Notes under the pieces: generated by a model
The model's input: only the letters and a program-made list of their open reading frames with translations
Databases searched by the model: none
What the model was told of the DNA's origin: nothing
Made by a program: the position numbers and the translations under genes
From: an uncultured Victivallales bacterium
GTDB lineage: Bacteria > Verrucomicrobiota > Lentisphaeria > Victivallales > UBA1829
Direction of reading: 5' to 3'
Length of the DNA: 64,000 nt
Assembly: GCA_944391115.1 (NCBI GenBank)
Contig: CALXSJ010000006.1
Span: forward strand, 124,001-188,000
Part shown: piece by piece, positions 56,240-64,000 of the stretch
Layout of the letters: every line of letters begins with the position of its first letter
How positions within the stretch are numbered: position 1 is the first letter of the stretch

Positions 56240-57259
56240 ATGGAAAAAAGCGTTACGGGCGGAAAACCGGCAAACGGAGGCGCCGCGCAGCCGGGGAAAA
56301 ATTTTGTTTTTGAACTGCTCCGGCCGGAGATGCTTGCGCTGCGGAAGATTTTGCTGGAACGGAACTGGAGCCTTGCCGATGCCCCCTATATGCTTTTCAA
56401 GGCCTCTTCCGGAAAAGTCGCCGTCGCCGCCTATGAGAGCGGAAAGCTGGTGGTGCAGGGCGCGGAGGCGCAGGATTTTGTCGAGTTCATTCTCGAACCG
56501 GAAGTTCTTCGGGAAAAAGCGTTTGCACAGGCGCCGGAGCGGACGGAACCGTCCGCGGCTTCTTTTTCTCCGCATGCCGGTCTGGATGAAAGCGGGAAGG
56601 GGGACTTTTTCGGTCCTCTGGTCATTGCCTGCGTATTTGTCGCGGACGAAACGATCGCGCGCGGACTTGCGGAAATCGGCGTCAAGGATTCCAAAATGAT
56701 TAAGAACGACAGAATGATCGTCCGGATTGCCGCGGAGATCCGGCGCAGGGTGAACGGGAAATTTTCCGTCGTCGCGATCGGTCCGGAGGCATATAACAAT
56801 TTTTATGAGAAAATTCAGAGCCTGAACCGTCTGCTGGCATGGGGGCATGCCCGCGCGCTGGAGAATCTTCTGCAGAAAGCTCCCGAGTGCAAGGCCGCGC
56901 TTGCGGACAAATTCGGAGACGAGAGCCTGATCCGGAACGCCCTGCTGAAGGCGGGCAGATCAATCCGCCTGGATCAGCGGACGAAGGCGGAAAGCGACAT
57001 CGCCGTCGGAGCCGCCTCCATCCTTGCGCGCGCGGAATTTGTCCGCCGGATGACCGAGCTCGGGGAGGCGCACGGGGTGACTCTGCCCAAAGGCGCGGGG
57101 GAACAGGTCGACCAGATTGCCGCCCGTCTTGCATGTGCCGGCGGCGCGGCCCTGCTGCGTCAGGTCGCGAAAATGCATTTCCGCAACTCCTTCAAGGCGC
57201 TCGGGCTTCCCGTTCCGGAGAGGGCTCCCTGGAAAAAAACGCAAGACTTTTCCGGATGA
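56240..57259 (+). CDS. rnhC: Ribonuclease HIII
   Basis: Cleaves RNA in RNA-DNA hybrids, cytoplasmic, 339 residues. An N-terminal TBP-like domain (about 20-100) distinguishes HIII from HII. The catalytic domain begins with GLDESGKGDFFGPLV, whose D-E-S-G motif is the HIII form of the active site, followed by VKDSKMI, the Asp in the GHARALENLL region and the late DESL segment. A short disordered linker lies at about 95-112. Monocistronic, between two weak promoter/terminator candidates. Confidence 0.94.
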   Translation: MEKSVTGGKPANGGAAQPGKNFVFELLRPEMLALRKILLERNWSLADAPYMLFKASSGKVAVAAYESGKLVVQGAEAQDFVEFILEPEVLREKAFAQAPERTEPSAASFSPHAGLDESGKGDFFGPLVIACVFVADETIARGLAEIGVKDSKMIKNDRMIVRIAAEIRRRVNGKFSVVAIGPEAYNNFYEKIQSLNRLLAWGHARALENLLQKAPECKAALADKFGDESLIRNALLKAGRSIRLDQRTKAESDIAVGAASILARAEFVRRMTELGEAHGVTLPKGAGEQVDQIAARLACAGGAALLRQVAKMHFRNSFKALGLPVPERAPWKKTQDFSG

Positions 57260-57274
57260 CTCCGGAAGGCAGCT

Positions 57275-57296
57275 GCCGCCCCGGCGTCTTTTTTTT
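57275..57296 (+). terminator. Weak terminator after rnhC
   Basis: A short GCCG/CGGC stem with a three-base loop followed by eight T (57289-57296). The stem is only four bases, so support is modest. Confidence 0.35.
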
Positions 57297-57316
57297 GAAA
57301 ATCGCGTTTTTCCCGC

Positions 57317-57344
57317 TTCATAAATCGGAAAAAGGGTGTATATT
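57317..57344 (+). promoter_or_regulatory. Possible promoter of the folE operon
   Basis: TTCATA (57317-57322), 16 bases, TATATT (57339-57344), leader of about 25 bases. The -35 box is a weak match. Confidence 0.35.
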
Positions 57345-57373
57345 GACTGCCTTGAAATAATATATGGAGCAAA

Positions 57374-57925
57374 ATGCAGGGTATGGAAGAGGAAATCAGG
57401 AAAATTCTGCTTTCGCTGGGCGAGGATCCGGAGCGCGAAGGCCTGAAAAAAACTCCGGAACGCGTCCGGCGGAGTCTGGAGTATCTGACACGCGGCTATT
57501 CCCAGGATCTGGAAAAAGTCATCAACGGCGCTGTTTTTGAAGTGGAAAGCCAGGATATGGTGATCGTTCGCGACATCGAATTCTACAGCATGTGTGAACA
57601 TCACATGCTTCCGTTTTTCGGGAAATGCGCGATCGGCTACATTCCGCGGGGAAAAATCTTCGGGGTGAGCAAGCTTGCGCGAATCGTCGACATGTATGCG
57701 CGGCGCCTTCAGATTCAGGAGCGCCTTTCGAATCAGGTCGCGCGTGCGATTTACGAAACGATTCATCCGGAAGGGGTTGGCGTCGTGATGGAGGCGCAGC
57801 ATCTCTGCATGCTGATGCGCGGCGTCCAGAAGCAGAATTCGATCATGGTGACGTCCGCCATGCTCGGCAGCTTCCGGAGCCGTCAGACGACCCGGATGGA
57901 ATTTCTGAAACTCATTGAAAAATAA
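57374..57925 (+). CDS. folE: GTP cyclohydrolase I
   Basis: Converts GTP to 7,8-dihydroneopterin triphosphate for folate or queuosine precursors, cytoplasmic, 183 residues. Signature segments are [21 protein letters not shown] (in pieces, zinc Cys and catalytic His), [20 protein letters not shown] (in pieces) and [16 protein letters not shown] with the second zinc Cys. This is the type I (FolE) form. The ATG is preceded by GGAG. First gene of a likely operon with the DUF4886 protein and dtd. Confidence 0.97.
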   Translation: MQGMEEEIRKILLSLGEDPEREGLKKTPERVRRSLEYLTRGYSQDLEKVINGAVFEVESQDMVIVRDIEFYSMCEHHMLPFFGKCAIGYIPRGKIFGVSKLARIVDMYARRLQIQERLSNQVARAIYETIHPEGVGVVMEAQHLCMLMRGVQKQNSIMVTSAMLGSFRSRQTTRMEFLKLIEK

Positions 57926-57947
57926 AATCAAAAAGGGAGATTGCGAC

Positions 57948-58868
57948 ATGCGAATTCTGAAAAGCGTTGCACTGGGAGCGGTTCTTGCGGCGGCGACGGT
58001 CTGTTCCGCAAAGGACCTGAAAGTACTGACGATCGGCAACAGTTTTGCCGAGAGCGCCTTCCGCTTCCTGCCGTCGGTTGTGAAATCCGTGCCCGGATGC
58101 AAAATTGAAATGGAACGCGCGAATATCGGCGGCTGCACGCTGGGACGGCACTGGAAGGAACATCTCAAGGCGGAAGAGAATCCGCAGTACAAACCTTACG
58201 GCTGGAGCAAGAAGAAGCGCTCTCTGCGGGAGATTCTCAGCTCGAAAAAATGGGATGTCGTCACGATCCAGCAGGGAAGCCACGAAAGCTGGCGTCCGGA
58301 AACCTATGAACCCTATGCGGAAAATCTGATCAAGCTGGTCCGCGAACTTGCGCCGCAGGCCGAAATCGTCATTCAGGAGACCTGGGCCTACCGTCCCGAC
58401 GACGGGCGTCTGAAATCATGGAAGATCGGGCAGACCGAGATGTACGACCGTCTGACGAAGTGCTACCGCGATCTGGCGAAGAAATATCAGCTCCGTGTCA
58501 TCCCGACCGGAACTGCCGTCCAGCTGACCCGCGCGAAAACGCCCGACAATGAAAAATTCAAACCCTGCGATCCCGCGCAGATGAAAACCTTCAAATGGCC
58601 GGATCTCCCGCGGCAGGCCGGCGACGTCGTCGGTCAGGCTTACTGGGGCAAGAACAGAAAAACCGGAGAAATGCAGATCTGGATCGATCCTTCGCATCTG
58701 AACCGGCGCGGAGACTATCTGCAGGCCTGCCTCTGGTTTGCCGCGCTTTACGGCAGAAAGACCTCGGAGATCAAATTCATTCCAGCGATGATCGGAAAGA
58801 GCGATGCGGCGTTTCTGCAGGCCTGTGCGCAGGAAGCTCTGGACACCTTCCCGCAGGTCAAGAAATAA
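57948..58868 (+). CDS. Secreted DUF4886/SGNH-like protein
   Basis: Predicted exported hydrolase-like protein, 306 residues. The ATG at 57948 has GGGAG upstream and gives a signal peptide ([21 protein letters not shown]). The DUF4886 start [13 protein letters not shown] holds the Ser of SGNH block I (GNSF). [11 protein letters not shown] gives the Gly block, [14 protein letters not shown] replaces the Asn block, and [10 protein letters not shown] carries a His preceded by Asp/Ser at the end. Substrate unknown; carbohydrate esterase-like activity is inferred from the superfamily. It lies 22 bases after folE and five before dtd. Confidence 0.85.
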   Translation: MRILKSVALGAVLAAATVCSAKDLKVLTIGNSFAESAFRFLPSVVKSVPGCKIEMERANIGGCTLGRHWKEHLKAEENPQYKPYGWSKKKRSLREILSSKKWDVVTIQQGSHESWRPETYEPYAENLIKLVRELAPQAEIVIQETWAYRPDDGRLKSWKIGQTEMYDRLTKCYRDLAKKYQLRVIPTGTAVQLTRAKTPDNEKFKPCDPAQMKTFKWPDLPRQAGDVVGQAYWGKNRKTGEMQIWIDPSHLNRRGDYLQACLWFAALYGRKTSEIKFIPAMIGKSDAAFLQACAQEALDTFPQVKK

Positions 58869-58873
58869 ATTTC

Positions 58874-59332
58874 ATGAAAGCTCTGGTGCAAAGAGTTTCG
58901 GAGGGTTCCGTCTCCATTGACGGCGAAGTTGTCGGAAGCATCGGACGGGGGCTGGTGATCCTGTTCGGGGCGGGACGCGCCGATACGGAAAAAGACGTTT
59001 CCTATCTTGCGGAAAAGTGTGCGAATCTCCGCATTTTCTGCGATGAGAACGGCAAGATGAACCGTTCGCTTCTGGACATCGGCGGAGAGGCTCTGATTGT
59101 TTCGCAGTTCACGCTCTACGGGGATTGCCGCAAAGGCCGCCGCCCCGGGTTCAGCGATGCGGCGGATCCGGCGGATGCCGAAAAATTCTATGAAAGATTT
59201 GTGGAACTCATGCGGAATCAGAAGATTGCCAGGGTGGAGACCGGGCGTTTCGGTGCGGATATGAAGGTGAAAATCTTCAACGACGGTCCGGTGACGTTCC
59301 TGCTGGAGAGCCGGGGGGGCGTCGGCGTATGA
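58874..59332 (+). CDS. dtd: D-aminoacyl-tRNA deacylase
   Basis: Removes D-amino acids from mischarged tRNA, cytoplasmic, 152 residues. The start [17 protein letters not shown] matches the family N-terminus; longer in-frame readings upstream overlap the previous gene. Active-site motifs SQFTLYGD and NDGPVT (the cross-subunit GP motif, with Val for the usual Met) are present. No ribosome site is visible and the start is five bases after the previous stop, suggesting coupled translation. It overlaps dxr by four bases. Confidence 0.95.
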   Translation: MKALVQRVSEGSVSIDGEVVGSIGRGLVILFGAGRADTEKDVSYLAEKCANLRIFCDENGKMNRSLLDIGGEALIVSQFTLYGDCRKGRRPGFSDAADPADAEKFYERFVELMRNQKIARVETGRFGADMKVKIFNDGPVTFLLESRGGVGV

Positions 59333-60498
59333 AGCGCGTTGTGATTCTCGGTTCCACCGGATCCGTCGGGAAAAACGCCTGCCGCGTCGCCGAAGCGCTG
59401 CGCGACCGGGTTCAGGTGGTCGGGATTGCGGCGAAATCCAATGTCGGCGCTCTTGCGGAACAGGCAGGGAGGCTCGGCTGTTCCCATGCGTGCATCGGCG
59501 ATGCTTCTCTGCGTGATGCGCTTGCGGCGGCTCTGCCTGAGGGGTGCCGGGCTCTTGCCGGGCCGGAAGGACTTCTGGAGCTGGCGCGCCTGGAACAGGC
59601 GGACATGATCCTCTGCGCGATTGTCGGAACCGGGGGGCTGCTTCCCGTAATAGCGGCTCTTGAGGCGCGCAAGGAGATTGCGCTTGCCAGCAAGGAGGTT
59701 CTGGTGATGGCCGGATCCATTGTCATGCCGATGGTGAAACGGTATAATTCCCGGATGATTCCGGTTGACAGCGAACACAGCGCCATTTTTCAGTGTCTAG
59801 GGAGTCGTGCCCCGCACAATGTCGCGCGTCTGATTCTCACTGCGAGCGGCGGACCGTTCCGGAACGCGCCGCGCGCGGAGATGGAGCACGCGACCTGGAA
59901 GCGCGCGCTGGCGCATCCGACGTGGTCGATGGGAGAAAAGGTTTCGCTGGATTCGGCGACATTGATGAACAAGGCGCTGGAGATGGTCGAGGCGTCATTC
60001 CTGTTTGACGTGCCGGAGAGCCGGATTGATGTTGTCGTGCATCCGCAGTCGATCGTGCATTCGATGGTCGAATTCACGGACGGCGTGCTGATCGCACAGA
60101 TGAGCATGCCGGACATGCGTTTCCCGATCCAGTATGCGTTCACATTTCCGGAACGCTGTCCGGGCGGTCTGGAGAGGCTGGATCTGGCGCGGACGGGGAA
60201 ACTGGAGTTTGAAGCGCCCGACACGTCGCGTTTTCCGTCGCTGGATTTTGCGCGGACGGCGCTGCGGGCAGGGGGCACGATGCCGTGCGTCATGAACGCC
60301 GCCAATGAAGTGGCGTTTGCGCGCTTCAAGAAAGGGGAAATCCCTTTCACGGGAATCTGGAGCGTGATCGAAAAAACGATGGAAGCGCACAGAAGTGTTG
60401 CAGGAGCCGGTCTTGCGGACATTCTGGCGGCGGACCGCTGGGCGCGGGAAAAAGCCGCCTCCGTAACCGTGCGGCGGCAGGAATGCAGTCTGGGATGA
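59329..60498 (+). CDS. dxr: 1-deoxy-D-xylulose 5-phosphate reductoisomerase
   Basis: Second step of the non-mevalonate isoprenoid pathway, NADPH-dependent, cytoplasmic, 389 residues. The Rossmann start [13 protein letters not shown], then NKE-type segment [11 protein letters not shown], the metal/substrate segment [50 protein letters not shown] (in pieces) and [12 protein letters not shown] are all family signatures. Start overlaps dtd (ATGA). rseP and ispG follow, the common grouping of isoprenoid and envelope genes. Confidence 0.98.
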   Translation: MKRVVILGSTGSVGKNACRVAEALRDRVQVVGIAAKSNVGALAEQAGRLGCSHACIGDASLRDALAAALPEGCRALAGPEGLLELARLEQADMILCAIVGTGGLLPVIAALEARKEIALASKEVLVMAGSIVMPMVKRYNSRMIPVDSEHSAIFQCLGSRAPHNVARLILTASGGPFRNAPRAEMEHATWKRALAHPTWSMGEKVSLDSATLMNKALEMVEASFLFDVPESRIDVVVHPQSIVHSMVEFTDGVLIAQMSMPDMRFPIQYAFTFPERCPGGLERLDLARTGKLEFEAPDTSRFPSLDFARTALRAGGTMPCVMNAANEVAFARFKKGEIPFTGIWSVIEKTMEAHRSVAGAGLADILAADRWAREKAASVTVRRQECSLG

Positions 60499-60520
60499 CA
60501 GGAACGAAAGGAGATCTCCG

Positions 60521-62206
60521 ATGCTGAGTGATATTTTATTGAAGACAGGCGCGATCGCCTTCATGGTGTTCTTTTTCGGCTTTTGCATTTTCATTCATGA
60601 ACTGGGACATTTTCTCGCGGCGAAATGGCGCGGCCTGCACGTCATTGCCTTTTCGATCGGCTTCCGCAAAATCTGGAGCCGGAAGATCGGCGGCGTGGAA
60701 TACCGGATCGGCTGGATTCCGTTCGGCGGCTATGTGGAAATTCCGCAGGTGGATGCCAGCGGCGAGGCGCTGGACGAGAACGGCAAGCCCCTCCCGAAGG
60801 CGAAACCGCTTGACCGCATGATCGCGGTGGTCGCCGGTCCCCTGTTCAACATCCTGTTCGGCTTTGCGCTCGGGACCGTGATCTGGATTTGCGGCGTGCC
60901 GCAGGACACGCCGACGCTGAAGGAGATCGAGGTGGAGAGCATCGAGGAGAAAAGTCCCGAATACAATGCGGGGCTCCGGCAGGGGGACGTGATCTGCAAG
61001 CTCAACGGGGAAACGTTCGACACGACGTGGAACGGTTTCGTCAGCAAAATCCTGTTCACGATCGGCGAAGTGAAGCTTACTGTGCGGCGTGACGGGCGGG
61101 AATTCGAAGTCAGTTATTTCCCTGCGGTCAACCGCAAGATCAGTCCGGCGGAGGGAATCGCCTATCCGTTCTTTTTCCCGAAAATTCCGGTTTACCTTTA
61201 CCCAGAGAAAGGCTCGCAGCTGGCGAAGCTCGGCGTGAAGGACGGCGACCGCCTGATCATGGTGAACGGGAAAAAAATCAATGAAGTCGGGGATCTCTCC
61301 AGCATTCTGCTGTTTGAAACGGACGGCAGGCCGGTGACCTTCACCGTGCAGCGCGGCGGACAGGAACTGACCATTCCCGGAATCGCGCTCACGCCGGTCA
61401 GGGATGCCGACGGTTCCGAAGGGGGCTATTATCTCCGCATGAGCGAAAATCCGCTTCTGCGCGTTCCGGAGAACTCCCCGCTGGAGAAGGCCGGATTGAA
61501 AAAGGGCGACCGCCTTGTTTCGCTGGACGGCGTGAAGATTGCAGATATCGCCGACGTGCGCGCTCTGCTTGACAAAACCGCCGGAAAGACGCTCAAGGCG
61601 GTCTGCGAGCGGGACGGGAAAACCTTTGAAACCGAAATCACGCCGCAGTATGTGCGCTACTATGATCTCACGGGCGTCCGCTTCGCAATGCTGACGCATC
61701 CGACGCCGTGGGCGCAGTTCGAGAACGTTCTCGTCATGACCTGGAAGTCTCTGCGCGGCATCTGCGTGAGCATCGGCAAGAAACTGCATCTGACGGAACA
61801 GTACACCACGATCGAACCCAAGCACATGAGCGGTCCGATCGGCATCGGGCGTTATCTCTACACGTCGGTTTACTACGGCTCTGTGATCCAGGGGCTGACG
61901 CTGGTGGTTCTGATCACCTTCAATCTCGGACTGCTGAATCTGCTTCCCATTCCGGTGCTGGACGGCGGTCACATTCTTCTGGCGCTTCTGGAAATCATCT
62001 TCCGGCGGCCGATGCCGCAGAAGATTCTGGAGCCGGTCACTATCGGATTTGTTGTGCTGCTGATCAGCTTCATGCTGTTTGTCTCCTTCTACGACGTGAA
62101 GAAACTGGCGACGCCGCTGATCAAGTCCATCGAGAAGGACAAGACGCCCGCCGCGGAGAAAGTGGAGGCCGCGAATGACAAGGCGGAACCCGTCCCGGCA
62201 AATTAA
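60521..62206 (+). CDS. rseP: RseP-type site-2 metalloprotease with three PDZ-like domains
   Basis: Intramembrane zinc protease, inner membrane, 561 residues, longer than the two-PDZ E. coli protein. HELGH (about residue 26) and the late LDGGH motif form the active site. Between them lie three PDZ-like domains, at about 135-200 (EKSPEYNAGLRQGDVICKLNG), 225-290 (GSQLAKLGVKDGDRLIMVNG) and 305-370 (NSPLEKAGLKKGDRLVSLDG). The ribosome site AAAGGAG lies just upstream. The final ~30 residues are charged. No anti-sigma partner is in the window, so its substrate is unknown. Its end overlaps ispG by 32 bases. Confidence 0.95.
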   Translation: MLSDILLKTGAIAFMVFFFGFCIFIHELGHFLAAKWRGLHVIAFSIGFRKIWSRKIGGVEYRIGWIPFGGYVEIPQVDASGEALDENGKPLPKAKPLDRMIAVVAGPLFNILFGFALGTVIWICGVPQDTPTLKEIEVESIEEKSPEYNAGLRQGDVICKLNGETFDTTWNGFVSKILFTIGEVKLTVRRDGREFEVSYFPAVNRKISPAEGIAYPFFFPKIPVYLYPEKGSQLAKLGVKDGDRLIMVNGKKINEVGDLSSILLFETDGRPVTFTVQRGGQELTIPGIALTPVRDADGSEGGYYLRMSENPLLRVPENSPLEKAGLKKGDRLVSLDGVKIADIADVRALLDKTAGKTLKAVCERDGKTFETEITPQYVRYYDLTGVRFAMLTHPTPWAQFENVLVMTWKSLRGICVSIGKKLHLTEQYTTIEPKHMSGPIGIGRYLYTSVYYGSVIQGLTLVVLITFNLGLLNLLPIPVLDGGHILLALLEIIFRRPMPQKILEPVTIGFVVLLISFMLFVSFYDVKKLATPLIKSIEKDKTPAAEKVEAANDKAEPVPAN

Positions 62207-63281
62207 GGTCGGATCCGTCGCGATCGGCGGCGGCGCGCCCGTATCCATTCAGTCGATGACGAATACGGACACGCGCGATGCCGCCGCGACTCTTGCGCAG
62301 ATCGGCGGGCTCGCCCGCGCGGGCTGTCAGATTGTCCGTGTCACGGTGCCGGACCGCCGCGCGGCGGAGGCGCTGCATGAAATCCTTGCGGGAACCCCCA
62401 TTCCGGTGATTGCCGACATTCATTTCGATTACCGTCTGGCGATCGCTTCGATTCAGGCGGGCGTGCACGGCGTCCGGATCAATCCCGGCAACATCGGCGG
62501 GCGCGACCGGGCGGAAAAGGTTGCACAGGCGGCGGAGGATACCGGGGTTCCGATCCGTGTCGGAGCGAATTCCGGAAGCCTGCCCAAAGGACTTCTGGAG
62601 TCGAAGCTGCGTGCGGGCATGACGCGCGACGCGGCGATGGCGGAGTCTCTGGTCGAGGCCGCGCTCGGTCAGGTGAAGATCCTGGAGGATTTCGGATTCC
62701 GCCGGATCAAGGTCTCCCTGAAGGCAAGTTCCGTGCCCGTGACGGTGGCGGCCTGCCGCATGTTCGCGGAGCGTTCGGACCTTCCGCTGCATCTCGGCGT
62801 GACCGAGGCGGGAACCGCATTCCGCGGCGCGATCAAGTCCGCGGTCGGGATCGGCGCTCTGCTTCTGGACGGAATCGGCGACACGATCCGGGTGAGCCTG
62901 AGCGCGCCGCCCGTGGAGGAGATCCGTGCGGCGAAGGCGATTCTCGAGGCGGCCGGACTGCGGGATTCCTCTCCGGAAATTGTTTCCTGCCCGACCTGCG
63001 GAAGGACTTCCTACGACTTGATTTCGCTGGTGTCCCGCGTGGAGGATTTCATTGATTCCATCCGGGCGCGCGGCAAAAAAATCCGTCTCCGCAAGGTTGC
63101 CGTCATGGGGTGCGCGGTCAACGGTCCCGGCGAGGCGTCGGACGCGGACATCGGCATCGCGGGCGGTGCGGGCGGAGGGGAGCTTGTCCTGTTCAAATCC
63201 GGCGTCCGGTTTGCGGTATTGCCCGAAGCCGAGGCGGTCCGGCTGCTGGAGGAGGAAATTCTGAAAGCCGTGGAGCAATAG
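62175..63281 (+). CDS. ispG: 4-hydroxy-3-methylbut-2-enyl diphosphate synthase (IspG)
   Basis: Iron-sulfur enzyme of the non-mevalonate pathway, 368 residues, the bacterial (short) form. Signature segments are VSIQSMTNTDTRD, VRVTVPD, HFDYRLA, RINPGNIG, VGANSGSLPK and the 4Fe-4S ligands in SCPTCGRTSYD and MGCAVNGPGEA. The ATG at 62175 lies inside the end of rseP (32-base overlap, different frame), indicating tight coupling. The next pathway genes are outside the window. Confidence 0.97.
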   Translation: MTRRNPSRQIKVGSVAIGGGAPVSIQSMTNTDTRDAAATLAQIGGLARAGCQIVRVTVPDRRAAEALHEILAGTPIPVIADIHFDYRLAIASIQAGVHGVRINPGNIGGRDRAEKVAQAAEDTGVPIRVGANSGSLPKGLLESKLRAGMTRDAAMAESLVEAALGQVKILEDFGFRRIKVSLKASSVPVTVAACRMFAERSDLPLHLGVTEAGTAFRGAIKSAVGIGALLLDGIGDTIRVSLSAPPVEEIRAAKAILEAAGLRDSSPEIVSCPTCGRTSYDLISLVSRVEDFIDSIRARGKKIRLRKVAVMGCAVNGPGEASDADIGIAGGAGGGELVLFKSGVRFAVLPEAEAVRLLEEEILKAVEQ

Positions 63282-63429
63282 GCCGCCGCAGTGTATGAAA
63301 TCCGCCTGCCGAACTCCCGGAAATCATATCCATACAGGGAATATTCCGCCGGATGTTTCCTGCGCTCTTTTCCGCTGTCCTTCCGGCGCATCCCGTGCTC
63401 CGCTTCCTTTGGAGAAGCCTTTCCGGAAT

Positions 63430-63457
63430 TTGCATTTTGCGGAAACGGGATTATCTT
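63430..63457 (+). promoter_or_regulatory. Candidate promoter of the serine hydrolase gene
   Basis: TTGCAT (63430-63435), 16 bases, TATCTT (63452-63457), leader of about 45 bases. The preceding 63282-63429 stretch holds no recognised gene or clear terminator. Confidence 0.45.
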
Positions 63458-63508
63458 ATCGGAGAAGGCGACTTTTTTTTTGAATTACAGCACAGAAAAA
63501 GGAAGAAA

Positions 63509-64000
63509 ATGAAACAGTTTGCAAAATTGGCAATTCTTTTTGCCGCCGCGGTGTTTCTCTCCGGCTGCCAGTCGGTCAAAAACAACTCTGAAAACTCGGG
63601 AACCACCTTTGCGAAAGATGCTCTGATGCCTTTCGTGCAAAGCGGCCAGCTTCCGGGCGCGATCAATATCTTCTACAAGAACGGCATCCAGGAAACCGCC
63701 TGCGTCGGATATGCCGATGTGGCCGCAAGGCGGCCCATCACGATGGACGACGTTTACATGCAGTGCTCCCAGACCAAGGGCTTTTGCGGCGTGACAATCG
63801 CCATGCTTGTCGAGGAAGGGAGAATTTCTCTGGATGATCCGGTTTCCAAGTATCTTCCGGAGTTCAAAAACCTCTGGGTTCTGACATCCGAGAAAGACGG
63901 CGTTCGGACGCTCGTAAAGGCGAAGAACACGCTCACGATCCGCATGGTCATGAATCATACCGGCGGGTTCCCGTTTGAGATTTGCGCGAAGCAGGGGAAC
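63509..64000 (+). CDS. Serine beta-lactamase-like hydrolase lipoprotein (3' end cut by window)
   Basis: N-terminal part (164 codons) of a class C beta-lactamase-like/esterase serine hydrolase. The ATG follows AAGGAAG. A lipoprotein signal (KQFAKLAILFAAAVFLSGC) anchors it in a membrane. The family order is visible: LPGAINIFYKNG, GYADVAARRPI, the S-x-x-K motif as CSQTKGF, AMLVEEGRISLDDPVSKYLPEF (in pieces) and the TIRMVMNHTGG segment. The Tyr motif lies beyond the window. Such lipoproteins are often esterases or peptidases rather than true beta-lactamases; substrate unknown. Confidence 0.88.
   Translation, partial: MKQFAKLAILFAAAVFLSGCQSVKNNSENSGTTFAKDALMPFVQSGQLPGAINIFYKNGIQETACVGYADVAARRPITMDDVYMQCSQTKGFCGVTIAMLVEEGRISLDDPVSKYLPEFKNLWVLTSEKDGVRTLVKAKNTLTIRMVMNHTGGFPFEICAKQGN

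Overview
The window looks like a chromosomal segment of an anaerobic, moderately GC-rich member of the Lentisphaerota (Victivallis-like) within the Planctomycetes-Verrucomicrobia-Chlamydiae group. This rests on gene content, not on a marker gene. The clues are a LEPR-type giant surface protein with Pmp-like GGAI/FxxN repeats, a type-II-style pseudopilin sitting inside a glycoside hydrolase operon, SGNH/DUF4886 esterase-like genes, a type III glutamine synthetase, FeoAB with rubrerythrin, and the non-mevalonate isoprenoid genes. No rRNA, tRNA, CRISPR array, IS element or prophage was recognised.

Layout. 1-1.6 kb: 5' part of a Na/Pi cotransporter on the minus strand. 1.9-23.3 kb: a surface-protein export cluster on the plus strand, made of a TolC-like lipoprotein, a 4,333-residue LEPR/DUF4347/beta-helix protein and a second TolC-like lipoprotein fused to Sel1 repeats. 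After a terminator and a new promoter come a HlyD-like adaptor, a GAF-HlyD adaptor and a PqqD-like/M50/HlyD membrane protein. No ABC ATPase is present. 23.4-27.4 kb: type III glutamine synthetase divergent from a NifA-like sigma-54 activator, with a good sigma-54 promoter and repeat sites between them. 27.5-35.9 kb: an unknown membrane protein, then a GntR/LacI-hybrid regulator divergent from a glycoside hydrolase-pseudopilin-SGNH hydrolase operon whose promoter is flanked by two matching operators. 35.9-40.7 kb: uvrA and an orphan Wzz-like protein. 40.8-44.8 kb: uxaB-uxaA-lacI for galacturonate catabolism, with an operator inside the promoter spacer. 45-48.3 kb: feoAB with two TTAG-N6-CTAA sites, facing rubrerythrin. 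48.5-49.6 kb: a small unknown gene and a yfcE homologue with a frameshift in a run of eight G. 49.7-52.6 kb: NSS-type symporter and CstA-family transporter. 52.8-55.1 kb: purine salvage (adenine deaminase, hypoxanthine phosphoribosyltransferase). 55.2-63.3 kb: a secreted unknown protein, then rnhC, folE, a DUF4886 protein, dtd, dxr, rseP and ispG. 63.5 kb to the end: start of a serine beta-lactamase-like lipoprotein.

How the parts fit. Several catabolic or stress modules carry their own regulator and visible operator sites, so the window is rich in regulatory predictions. The most unusual part is the 1.9-23.3 kb cluster. It has the outer-membrane and adaptor parts of a type-I-like exporter around one huge repetitive surface protein, but the inner-membrane ATPase is replaced in the gene order by an M50-family membrane protein fused to a HlyD-like domain. 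I know of similarly annotated gene sets in other bacteria but of no defined mechanism.
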